DNA of 64,000 bases from positions 7,890,727 to 7,954,726 of the forward strand of contig OY987245.1 in assembly GCA_963920765.1 (NCBI GenBank), in the 5' to 3' direction. This stretch comes from Ulota crispa. Taxonomy: Eukaryota; Streptophyta; Bryopsida; Orthotrichales; Orthotrichaceae. The translations under genes and the position numbers were made by a program. Of the stretch, positions 1 through 10,272 are shown piece by piece (position 1 is the stretch's first letter; each line of letters opens with the position of its first letter). The notes under the pieces were generated by a model, which was not told where the DNA came from, made no database searches, and was given only the letters and a program-made list of their open reading frames with translations.

Positions 1-1543
1 TCAAATTAGATATGTTAGAGGTTACATAGGAAAAGAAAACACAACAATGTCACCTATGGATTGAAAGATTATAATGTTTGATCATGAGGGTGTTAAAATT
101 GCAAATATGACTTGTAGTCTTTCAATCCTCTTTTCACACGTTGGATCTAAAAAGTTGGACACCAAAAAAATTTAAGGATAAAGAAGACAACAAATGTAAC
201 TGTAGTCACTTTTTGACTTTTCAAAATCTCTTCTAAGTTTTTTTAAAATGAATTTCTAGTGTGTTTTTTTCTCCAAGATCTAGTGTATTTGAGGCTCATT
301 TCCAAGAGCTCTCAACACTACAAAACATCAAGATCCTTGTACAAAATCTTGAATAGAAAAATCATAATCCATCATTTTCAAAATCAGGTTTTTGATGCTA
401 AAACTAGACTTCAAGAAGAACATTGCAAAAATATAAACTATTAAAAATAGCAACTTACTTAGATACTATGAACTTCAAAGTATTTTCAACACCAAATTTT
501 GGTACCTCAGGCATTTAGGGGTTATAGCAAAAAAAACATCAAAAATAGCAAGCCGTGCAATAATAATTCGATTTTTTTTTGTAGTGTTCTTCTTTCTTTC
601 AAGAAGGTGTTAATATTGTGATTGAATTGATGATGGACCACTTGAATAAATAAAAACAACATCAGACTTTTGAATTACTTGTTCATAGGGTGTGGCTTGA
701 GCAATTTTGGGTGTAGCTTTAGCAATTCCCTAAAAAAGAAATCTAGTGCAATCTTACAAAAAAAAACCGGTTGAATATGGAAATGCTGGAAATTAGCAGG
801 TGAAGTCAAAATTTCTCCCCGGGCCCTCTATGAAATCCCAAGCACTTTGGGAAAGGAATCTTGGTTTGTTAATAAAACAACTTGACCGTCAAATTGCATT
901 TCTATCTATACTAATAATAGGCCTGGTTTCATTAGTTGGGTAGTTGGGTGTCTGTAATAGAATAAAATCTTTATTAGTTGGGTAGTTGGGAGTTGCTCCA
1001 AGAAGATAAATTGGCGGTTATGTGGCGGATATTCTTATTTTTATTGTTATGTGGCGGTTATGGTTGTCCTTGGGGATGGGGTATACACGGGAATAGGGGG
1101 TGGACGCATAGAAAAAGAGGCAAAGCGCGTAGGTAAGTATAGTACAAGTAAGCTCATTGTAACGGAAAAGAGAAGAAGCCTAAAGAAGATGATTATGAGA
1201 AAGGTGATTATGAGGAAGGTCATGTTAATATTTTTGCAAGGACCCCTCCCATGATGGCCCTCCGCCGAAATGGCGGATACACGGGTCCACTAGTTCTAAA
1301 TATTATTGCACGTGGTACTGATTTTCAAGGATACAAACCGGGTCTCTCCATTCCCCAACAATGGTACACAATGTTAGTGGAATGCTAAGTTGGTAAATTA
1401 TGACCAGGAGGCCAGAAGTTCACCTCTTTGGGTGGCACCTTGCCCCTTATATTGACAGGGTCACAAGCAATCGAACTTATGTTTTAAGGTATTTCCCGCT
1501 ATATTATTTGAAACATGATTTAAAATAAAATAAAAAATTGTAT
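1..1543. other. AT-rich intergenic DNA, no gene seen
   Basis: Only short open frames with poor composition occur here. There is a short direct repeat of a GGTAGTTGGG motif near 940-990. I see no domain, splice pattern or transposon terminus that I could defend. Confidence 0.6.
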
Positions 1544-1850
1544 AGGCACACCTGGGGTTAGTTATATAGACACGGGGTAAATTTTAGATGTTTACCATTA
1601 ACAAGCTACATTTGGAAAATTTTAAATTAAGATTTGGATTTAGAGATCTTGATTTAGTTTAGAAATACAAAAAGGTTATAATTAAAAAATGTTTGGTGGA
1701 AAAACTTAGTTTGTCTTTTACAAATCAAATTATAAGTAATAATGTGTCCTCTAGTTAAACTTTTTCACTAGGTGTTGTTTAATTATAACCTCCTTTGTGG
1801 TTTAAGGCAAAATAAAGATTTTTGAATTCAAATTTGAATTCACATTTTTC
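1544..1850. repeat. degenerate copy of the 414-bp foldback family
   Basis: The stretch repeats, with many substitutions, the internal order of the foldback at 23,487-23,900: a GGGGTAAATTTTAGATG-like start, a block resembling GGATTTAGAGATCTTGATTTAG, then a centre and an inverted block around GGTGTTGTTTAATTATAACC. The two arms are visibly complementary but eroded, and I cannot see the termini or a target duplication. A shorter fragment with the same internal blocks lies near 6,590-6,760. Confidence 0.5.
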
Positions 1851-2407
1851 AAATTCAACTTCTTGATGATAACTGTCTAAAAAATACCCCTCGTGTGCAT
1901 ATATCAAACCACAAGTGTGCATATATCAATTCCCTCATTGCATCTCCACTACAATAGTGACTCAAACACACTCAAAGTGGATGAAAAGTGTTGGAGGCCC
2001 TCTCAAAACCCTCTCAAGACATGTTATCCTACCATTTCTAGCAAGTTTCCAGCAAGGGCCCTTCAAGACACTATTTATCACTATTTATCTTAAGTTTAAA
2101 GAACTTGATCCTCTACTTTCCTTGATAAGTGGTCAAATTATTATTTATGAAGCATGTTGAAGTGCAAAGCCACCTTTTTGAAGAGCATGGATGGACCCGG
2201 GCACAATCTGGGGAGTTTTTTTTAACTTGATAAGCCAATATCGTACATTTTCTTGGGCCAATTGGTTTTCTAGAGTACACTCCTAGCTAAGCCTATAGAG
2301 ATAAAGAATGTTCTATTTTTTTCATCTTAAATGGTTAATTTATATTCCTAAAATTTTAATTTAGTTTGACAATTATCAAAATCAACTGACTAACTTGTAA
2401 TTAAATG
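1851..2407. other. intergenic, nothing recognised
   Basis: Short frames near 1,893-2,160 have low-complexity composition and no recognisable domain. There is no transposon terminus that I could identify. Confidence 0.5.
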
Positions 2408-3545
2408 CCGGTGCACCCCATACATTGGACTCAATGGAGATCGAGGAGCTTAAGGGCAGCGTTTTTTTTTTGTCCGTGTGGAGCAACTAGCACCTCAAAA
2501 TGCACCCATGTAAAGAAAAAATGGCTAAATTGGAACAAATGAACAATATGTGCACATTCATCAAATATGTATATTAATATAAACTACATGCATGCAAAAT
2601 CTGGCAAACCAAGTGTTTGCGTAAGAAGTGAGGTGACGATTTCATCCAAATTTTCACCAAAATTTCCTAGTGTAACGGATGCTAATGTCATTTTGAGTAA
2701 TTATTAAGGCAAAATTAGCTAGCAAATCAAGGAAAAATATCAAAAAATGCCCCATATTTCTTTCAAAATATCATATATACCCCTCTATTATTTGAAATAT
2801 CTCAAGTACCCCTTGTTTTGTGTAAGAACATCAATTATACCCCTAATTATTTTGAAAACATCTAATACCCTTAATTTTCTTGTACCTTCTTTAGTGAATT
2901 GTTTTTGTGAATATTGGGATGACAATAAAAACTACAAAAACTAGATGCAAGTTGAATGTAAGTAAAATCTTGGAGGCAAGCTCATCAAGCTTTATATAGG
3001 GTTTTTGCATTTAAGTTTACAATGGCCAAAGCCATTACATTGATTGAACAACACGCTTTTCTTTGCCAATGTCTTTGGTGCAAATGTGACTAACTTACAA
3101 AAACTACAGTAAAGAGGCACAAGAAAACTAAGAGAATTATATGTTTCAAAGGTAACTAGGGGTATAATTGATATTCTCACACAAAACTAATGGTGTTTTT
3201 GATACTTCAAATAATATGGGATATATTTGATATTTTGAAAGAATTAGGGGGCATTTTTGATATTTTCCCAAAAATAAATAGTTGCTTAGGGTCAATGTTT
3301 AATTTGTTGACTAATTTTTGCCTAAATTTTACCTCTAAAGGTCACCAACTACCAGTACATTGAGAAAGTTGAGTTAAAAATCAAATGAAAGTGCCAGAAC
3401 CTCCTTGAGCAAGAATCCAGTTTGCCAAATTTTGGATGAAATTAGCTTAAATTAGTAATTATTAAAATGAGTTTTTTCTTATCATTCATTCTTTCCAATT
3501 TAGGAAAAATTTCCTTTCTTGCGTGCATTATGGGGTGTGGGTTGC
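2408..3545. repeat. about 1.1-kb nested foldback element
   Basis: Long inverted arms are visible at three levels. Inner arms at about 2,728-2,905 and 3,095-3,275 are complementary over most of their length (for example TGCCCCATATTTCTTTCAAA against TTTGAAAGAATTAGGGGGCA). Middle arms carry GATTTCATCCAAATTTT near 2,638 and AAATTTTGGATGAAAT near 3,427. Outer arms carry GTGCACCCCATACATTGG near 2,412 against GTGCATTATGGGGTGTGG near 3,523. This looks like a foldback or MITE-type element of uncertain superfamily. I could not fix its exact ends or a target duplication. Confidence 0.55.
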
Positions 3546-3844
3546 TCTACCATAGAGCGAAAACAAAATTTAAACCCTTGTTGAGGGCCTTCCAAAACAT
3601 ATAGAAAATATTGAACAAGCCTAGGCCTTGGATCGGTGGGATCAATGTTCGGGAAATTTTTTGGACTTCACCAACTAAAAGCTAGCTTTCTTTGTATTCA
3701 AATATGTTTTTGTTGGACTAAGCCGGCAATTTTTCTAAATTTGCATATTAATATACTCATTTATACTTTTTAGTAAAATTTATTCAATTTCTTTGTCGGC
3801 AATTTCAAAATTCAATCAGTATTTTTCCCAATTCCACCAGCTAA

Positions 3845-4003
3845 GGGCGTCCTTCCATGCTCCATTGATACCTGGTGAAACTATATTTGACCGACCGATA
3901 ATTGGTCGGATCAAAGTTCCATTTTCTAAAATCCCGATCTAATTGATTATTGGGTGGCTAAATATAATTTCATTGAATACCAATGGAGCATGGAAGGACG
4001 CCC
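3845..4003. mobile_element. 159-bp PIF/Harbinger-like (Tourist-type) MITE
   Basis: The element has terminal inverted repeats of about 27 bp starting GGGCGTCCTTCCATGCTCCA and ending with the complement. It is flanked on both sides by TAA (3,842-3,844 and 4,004-4,006). A TAA/TTA 3-bp target duplication with GG-starting termini is the known signature of PIF/Harbinger MITEs. A lone end of the same family (ACATGGAAGGACGCCT) lies near 6,983-6,999. There is no coding capacity. Confidence 0.7.
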
Positions 4004-4419
4004 TAACTATGAACTAGCAGCCTGTTTTTCCCACACATTGGTAGAGATGCCTCAAAAAACACAATAATATTCCATATTGTGGGTCCCTTCACTTTACAGC
4101 TCCTCACTAAAGACCGGGATTTTATAGTCCAGTATCTCATAAGAACAAGTCTTTCCTCTTCCGACAAGTTTAATATGGGCAAAAATTGACCACCTAGGAT
4201 AAAGCAAGAACTTTTTGGCTGGATATTATTAAAATATCTGCAGAGGGCAGTAGGACTGTAGGAGTAGGAATGTAGGAGTAGGAATGTAGGAGTATCATTC
4301 CCGACAGGGTTTAATTTCTTGGTATAAATTCGCCACGTTTGACAGATTTTCCTCCAATGAGTTTCGTTCTCTTTAGATATTATCTCTGTGAAAGGAACAA
4401 CGAGGCACTCATTTGCCAA
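4003..4419 (-). pseudogene. unrecognised protein fragment, open frame of 138 codons
   Basis: I do not recognise this protein. The frame begins with an ANEC motif and reaches W-R-I-Y-T-K-K-L-N about 35 residues later. The open frame at 56,617-57,048 on the same strand contains an ungapped counterpart of the same length: NEC, then 32 residues ending in W-Q-I-F-A-T-K-M-N. Two independent copies of one spaced pattern suggest that both are remnants of one protein family, possibly from a transposon. The rest of the frame has weak coding character, and its last codon overlaps the end of the neighbouring MITE, so a living gene is unlikely. Confidence 0.25.
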
Positions 4420-5598
4420 GAAATTAAACTCTAATTTAGGAGAATTCTAAATCCCTTGCTAGTCTTAATTCCTGAGCGCCCGGAGTTGTTCTAGGGTTTA
4501 GGAGAAAATGGGGGGTTTAATGCCCACTGGAGCTTGGAAAATTACATTCAAAAAAAGTGACTGTAGGATTTGAAAAAGGACTACCTTCTCTGCTGATGGG
4601 GACCAGTCACAACTATTTTCACCGTACAAATCAAGAAAAAAAGTGAGATCAAGTTGAGATCCCCAATGACAAGATCTTGTCGCTGGGGCGCTTAAGGGTT
4701 AACCCTTTAGAGACCACCAAACCATCTTTTGGTTTGGGAGAGTAGTTTTTGGCCTACATGGTAAAATCTCTCAACAATTTGGAAAATGATCTTGAAGAAT
4801 GCTTGTGATCACAAGAATTTTGCATCCAACCCAAGGAACGACAATGGAATTGGCTATGTGAGTTGATGTATAATGGTGTTTATACATCATGACCTCAAAA
4901 TACGTATCCATATTTGGTCAAAGATGGATCAAAGCTGTTCACAATACATCAAACATCCAAGAAGAATGCCACATTTCAATTGTACAATCTTAAAAAGTTC
5001 AAATTGCTTAAGGAATATGCTTGTATTGTTTCTCTATACCATAGTAGTAAAATTGTAGTATTTGAGAATCCATTGAAATGATACTATCATTTTATTTAGA
5101 AAAAATTCATCCTACATTTAAGGCCAATTCTTGATTGCTTTCACCAATCAGATTTTCCATAACAATTATCAAATTTCTTGTAGAACCGATTTAGGGTAGC
5201 AAAGAAAATGGGATTTTTGACCCTTTTTGTCCACTTAGCTACACCTTGTGATTGCTATTTTTGTCTGTTTTGTGTGAAACTATTCTTACTGGAAAGGTGG
5301 GAAACCTTGCTTTCTAGAAATGTAAGGCTCTTTTCAATCAAAGCCTGCATGAAGTGCTAACAATCAAAACTACACAACTATGAAAAATTAGAAGTTTTCC
5401 ATATACGGCTCACTCAATCATTATAATATTCCACATCCAACAATAGATCTAGCTGAAATTTTGACACATTACAACAAACAAGGTGTCCTTCACATTTGTA
5501 TGGTTGGATTATTCAAATTGGGTCCATATTTGATTCAAATGCACATCTAGTTTTATTGCCTCAGTTTCTAGAGGATTTTGGGAAAATGTGTGTGGTCT
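4420..5598. other. intergenic, with one TTAACCC transposon-like end
   Basis: At about 4,695-4,705 the sequence reads GGGTTAACCCTTTAGAGACC, which resembles a PiggyBac-type terminus beside a TTAA site. A possible partner is AAAGGGTTAA near 6,538-6,547, which would enclose the better-defined element at 5,603-6,537. The internal sequence gives no protein. Confidence 0.3.
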
Positions 5599-5602
5599 TT
5601 AA

Positions 5603-6537
5603 CCCCTAAAGGACCAAGCCCTTTTTTTTGTGAAAATCACTAAAAATTGCTACTTTTGGGAGAATGAGAAAAATGGTAACAAGAAAGTTTTTTTTAAAAT
5701 CCAACCACAAGATCTTGCCCTAGACTATGGGAGGTACTTGTGGGAAAATTTCCAGCTCATTCTAGAAGTAGAGGAGTGAGATATTGACATTTGAAGATAA
5801 ATTTTTTTTCCCTGTTGCCCAAAAATTTCAGAAGCTTTTGACGGCTCCTATATCAAAAAAATTACTCTACACAAAGTTGAGGTTTATTTTTTCCATGTAG
5901 AAGATCAAGTTAGGTAAGTGTGGAAGAATTCTCAAATGAATTGGAGGTGTGGATCATACTTTGTAAAATCTTGCAATGTAAGGCCATGAAATTTGCATAT
6001 ACGCTAGGCAAGATTGGAAAATTTATGTAAAATTCAAAAACTTGAATTACTTTGATCCAACTGGCAGAAACCAAGGAATCTTGGTCTACTACAACTTGGA
6101 AAAAAAAGTCAAAATAATAATACACATAGAGCTCAAAAAAGGAAAGCAACAAATTTTACAAGATGCAAAAGTAATGGAGGTTTGGGAGTCCCATACCTAC
6201 CCGCAAACTGAAACTTCTCATAAGTTTCATCTCATCAATCAAAACTGAATGATTTGAAGACTCCCAAATTGGTTTAAATCTAAAGAACCAATTTCAGATT
6301 TTTTTTTGAAAAAATTCAATTTTGATTTTTTTTTAGCTGCCCGCCCTTGCCCATTTTCAGAAATTAATGCATAATTTCTTCAATAAATGACGGAATGCAG
6401 AGAAATTTAGACTCCCATGTAGATCTTTGAATTCCCCACCTTTAATAAAAGTTCAGAAAATCACAAAAAGTAGATTGGCTATAGGTACATGCCCAAAATT
6501 CAATTGTCCCCCGAGGGGACAGTTGGTCCTTTAGGGG
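5603..6537. mobile_element. PiggyBac-like nonautonomous element, copy 1 (about 935 bp)
   Basis: The left end is TTAA followed by CCCCTAAAGGACCAAG; the right end is GGTCCTTTAGGGG followed by TCAA, a one-base change from TTAA. Next to the right terminus there is a short hairpin, TGTCCCCCGAGGGGACA. The interior is shared with the element at 62,442-63,373 (for example CAAGATCTTGCC followed by an AGACTATGG block). TTAA target duplication with CCC-starting inverted repeats is the hallmark of the PiggyBac superfamily. No transposase is encoded, so it would depend on one supplied elsewhere. Confidence 0.7.
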
Positions 6538-6547
6538 TCAAAGGGTT

Positions 6548-7575
6548 AATTGCTCTAACAATATTTTTTGTGGGACTAGGGTGGTGAAAAAGCTCTGCAT
6601 TTTCACACGCCATTAGAATGTAAGAGTTTAGATATATACCATTGAAAGATTAAACTTGGAAATTTTGAGTTCACATTTGGTTTCAGAGACCCTGATTTAG
6701 CCTACACTAGAAATTGCATTTAGGTTGTCTCACCCTAATTTCTTGACAATTTACACTACATAACTTTTTACCAATACTACACTAATTTTCATCAATAATT
6801 ATTGCAATAAACAAAGTGTAACAACAATAAGGACTTGGTAACAACAATGTTGTAAAAAAAAACTGATGTTATTCAAGTTGTGAACCATGTGAAATCTTAG
6901 TATCTAGAGAGTTGCATGCCCCTCCAAGTGGCCAAGCAATGAGGCATGGTAGCTTTTTGAGGTAAGGCAACCTTATTAATGCAACATGGAAGGACGCCTT
7001 CAGACAACACCTCCAATGGTCCCCTAGGTGAATTCATAAAGAGAAACGCCATGCTTCTTGTTTCCCATGTTGATCTTTAATTAATATCCCCAACTCGTGC
7101 AACTAGTTAGAATAGTGTTCAACCAATAACAAGCTTGTTTGTTTGAAAAACATATAAGTAGACACATTAGTCTAGAGTTGCTAATATGGACTCTATGAGC
7201 TGCAACTTTGTCTTCAATAAAAAATGATCTACAACACTTTTTTCCACACAAAGTATGTTCCATGATAGCTTTTTGAAAGGGTAACTATGGATTTTTTTTC
7301 CTAAATTTTTCTGAGACCTTGCAATACCCCAAACCCTTAAACATTTGGGTATGGGTCTCTCTACTTTAGATTCTCCATCCTTGCTTACTTAAACTATTAA
7401 TTGATAAAAAAGGTAGATTTTAGAGGAATTACTGAGCATTGTAAAAAAATAAACTTTGTAGTGCAAGTGAAAATATTTTGGTGGGTTCAAACATTAATAA
7501 TTGCTCCCTTTTCATCTGAAAGTGTTCCTAACATGATGTTTTGCAAGATGGGTACAATGGAGATGCTCTTAAAGT
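6548..7575. other. intergenic with old repeat fragments
   Basis: It contains a fragment of the 414-bp foldback family (about 6,590-6,760) and a lone Harbinger-like MITE end near 6,990. No gene is supported. Confidence 0.5.
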
Positions 7576-7577
7576 TA

Positions 7578-7977
7578 AGGTGCAAGTACCCATTTCCACC
7601 AAGGCTCCATACCCAACTAGTAGGGTGTGCTATTTCCACCTTGAGCAAGGATAAATGCTTTGGAATACATTTTTTTGTCCTTTTCAATGTTGAGGTCACT
7701 TAAATCATGCCACATGTCCCAGAGTGAGGTAGGAAGTAATGAGTTGAAAGTAGTTTGGCTATTGGTGAAACTGCGTACATTTAGACATAGGCCATGGGCT
7801 GGGAACACTTTTTGACTCCCACAATTCACAATAATTTCACTTTTGCAAATAAAAGTATGCGAAACTTGCAATCCCAATATTTCTTATCTTCCTACTTGAG
7901 AAAAATATTTGTTGCTTCAAACTCTTTGTAGTTTATTGCAAAATCGTTTAAGTTATAGGATATGGGTGCTTTCACCT
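7578..7977. mobile_element. TA-flanked AGGTAG-family MITE, subgroup c copy 1
   Basis: The element runs from TA-AGGTGCAAGTACCCAT to ATGGGTGCTTTCACCT-TA. Its interior matches the element at 20,022-20,394 along most of its length (shared blocks include GGTGTGCTATTTCCA, AGGAAGTAATGAGTTGAAA and CAATCCCAATATTTCTTATC). It is noncoding; open frames here on both strands are chance. A TA target would fit a Tc1/mariner-type mechanism, but no transposase of the family is visible. Confidence 0.6.
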
Positions 7978-8437
7978 TAGAAGCGTGGAGGAGGATAAAA
8001 GTGACTAACTTCAAAATACAAGGCAAATTGTAATTACTCCCTATGTCCTTCTAATAATGTTCAAAATGCTTCTTTGCAAAGGATTAACTGCAATTTTACT
8101 TTTTGTGCTAGTGATACATGCATTCTAAACTCAATATATCATCGACCAAATGTATGCAAAATCTCTAGTTTTGATGTTGCCATTAGGCACCCAAATTCCA
8201 TGCAATAAATACTATATTTGTGCATGCTACTAGCTCCTCATTGTTGATGATTTAAAAATTAGTAGCAACATTGGTACCTCATATGGGCAAGGCCAAGCTT
8301 GCTAGGAGAGGAATGCTCTCTAATTGCTTAACTTGCCCCATGAGACCATTGAAACATTACAAACGCCTTCTCAGCATTTGAAATTAGGAAATGGAGCTTT
8401 TTAATGGTAGAAAAAACGTGTATGATTTGGACGTTTT
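7978..8437. other. intergenic, nothing recognised
   Basis: No open frame of useful length, transposon terminus or repeat was recognised. Confidence 0.5.
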
Positions 8438-8439
8438 TA

Positions 8440-8730
8440 AGGTAGAAATACAAAAACGGTTACTACCTGATAATGGCAAAGTAGAGTGTTCTTAAACCAA
8501 CAAGAGTTGATTTTGAAAAAGATTTCAAAAAGATGCTCTTTCCTCACATTTGATTGATTCAAATTTATTTCAGAACAAGGTTCTAGAGGTAGCCGTTTAG
8601 GGTGCACTTATGAAACTAGAATTGGTCCAAACCCTATATCTACATTTATATTGCATAAAATATTCATTTTTGGGCATATATATATATTTATATTTGCACT
8701 CTTCCTTATCCTTGTTTCTCCACAGATTTT
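8440..8730. repeat. AGGTAGAAATAC dispersed repeat, copy 1
   Basis: Starting at TA-AGGTAGAAATAC it matches 61,213-61,500 for nearly 290 bp, through shared blocks such as CGGTTACT, CTTAAACCAACA, GATTGATTCAAATTTATTT and TATTGCATAAAA, ending near CTCCACAG. Its left end resembles the AGGTAG family, but no matching right terminus was found, so it is called a dispersed repeat. Confidence 0.55.
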
Positions 8731-9189
8731 GATAATTTTTTTAAATTAGCTGTTTAGAGGTTTACTTAGTGTAACCGCATGGATGGTTTAGGTGACATTC
8801 GTTCAGCATGGATCCTTTTTATTTTGGGAAAATGACACAATAAGGTGCACTGGGTTCATTCTCTTCAGGGAAATGGAGGGTGCCAAAAGGTTCCTTTTTC
8901 TCGGTTCAGAGCAGAATCAAGTACGGTTTGGGAGTGATTCATGGGTGATATTTACAAACTAATTTTTTCCCGTGGTAAATTGGCACTTGCACTTCATCTT
9001 CGCTCAAAAGGAGGGTAATTACGGTAACAAATCCATCGGTTACGCTAAATTCCAAATTTAGGTGCTTGTGCTTGTTTAGCTTGGTTCTTTCTGTATTTCA
9101 ATTGTTGAAGCACACTGGTGTAAGAATACCAGAATCCAGTCGGTGGATACAACCAACTCCACAAGACAAATCAGTGGAAAATTAAAAAA
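8731..9189. other. transition from AT-rich to GC-rich DNA, no gene
   Basis: Base composition changes towards the GC-rich block that starts near 9,190. I looked here for a PiggyBac-type end (TTAA with CCC or GGG) to pair with the transposase to the right and found none that was convincing. Confidence 0.4.
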
Positions 9190-9419
9190 CCCACATCGGC
9201 CGGTTGGTTACAGATTTATCGCCATTCTAGTTTGCCTAGAAGAACCACCCGGCGATTTGAAGGGCGGCCATGGCGGGAAGCGACCGTGTCGATCCTGCGT
9301 TTTGCGGGTGCGCTGACTCCGGAGGGTGTGCGACCATGAGTGGTTCCGCCACGCTATACAAAATAACCGTTTCTCGTTGTTCCCGCGAGATCTTCCCGCC
9401 ACTGCCCCAACCACCACAA

Positions 9420-9770
9420 CGCAGTCACACCGCCTACATCTCTCGAGCAACGGAAGTGACCGGAGACCAAACTGAAACAAACACTGCATACCCGATCCGC
9501 GTAAGTCTCTTGATTGACTGTAGTGCCCTGACACAAAATTGAAGAAACAACTGCATACTCACTCGGCCTTCTTCTCTCGACCAACTGCAATGCCCGGATA
9601 CACAATGCAAAAGAGAACTAAATACTCGCTCCGTCTATATCTCTCCAGCACCTGCCGTGCCAAAGCACAGAATCGTAAAGAACAATACATGCTCGCTCCG
9701 CTTTGTTCTCCCGAGCAACTGCAGGGCCACGACAACAAACTAAAAAGAGAACTAAACACTAGCAGAGACA
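9420..9770. repeat. degenerate 67-bp tandem repeats beside the PiggyBac transposase
   Basis: A unit containing GCATACTCGCTCCG, then a CTCTCGAGCAACTGCAGTGCC-like block and an A-rich segment ending in GAGAACTAAA, recurs about every 67 bp (anchors near 9,486, 9,553, 9,619, 9,686 and 9,751). The copies are diverged. Lying 3' of the transposase, they could be subterminal repeats of the kind transposases bind, but that is inference from position only. Confidence 0.5.
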
Positions 9771-10272
9771 ACGTGCAGGCCTGCACGGATGAACGAGGAC
9801 TGTGATCAATGTACGCCGAGATGTGACAGACACTAGAAGGGCAGCTGCATCAAACAAAAAGTCATAGACCAGGCTAGCATCGACAACAACAACGGAATGA
9901 AGCAAATTGGTCTAGTACTCGCTGGAGAGGGAAAATTTCATTGAAAGCCAGATGACAATGGCAGATACAGCGTCTGTAGTAAGCTTGTTACCAACAAAAA
10001 AACAACTTAGGCTGCGGTTTTAACTTGACCTCCGATACTAAGTCACGCACTATGCCACCGAAAACAAAACAAAAATGCGGTTTACAGTAAAGATGCACCA
10101 TGTCTACGCATAGATCAACAAAAGCAAACTAAGGTTCAAGTAACCATAGCAAGTACTGAAGCGTCTCCGGGGAGTACCGGCCGTCAAGGTGTCCTTCAGC
10201 ATCTGATGAAATCATCGACAAGAAGCCCGGATTGGCCCCATCCACCGCTGCCTCAGCACCTGCAAATGTCGA

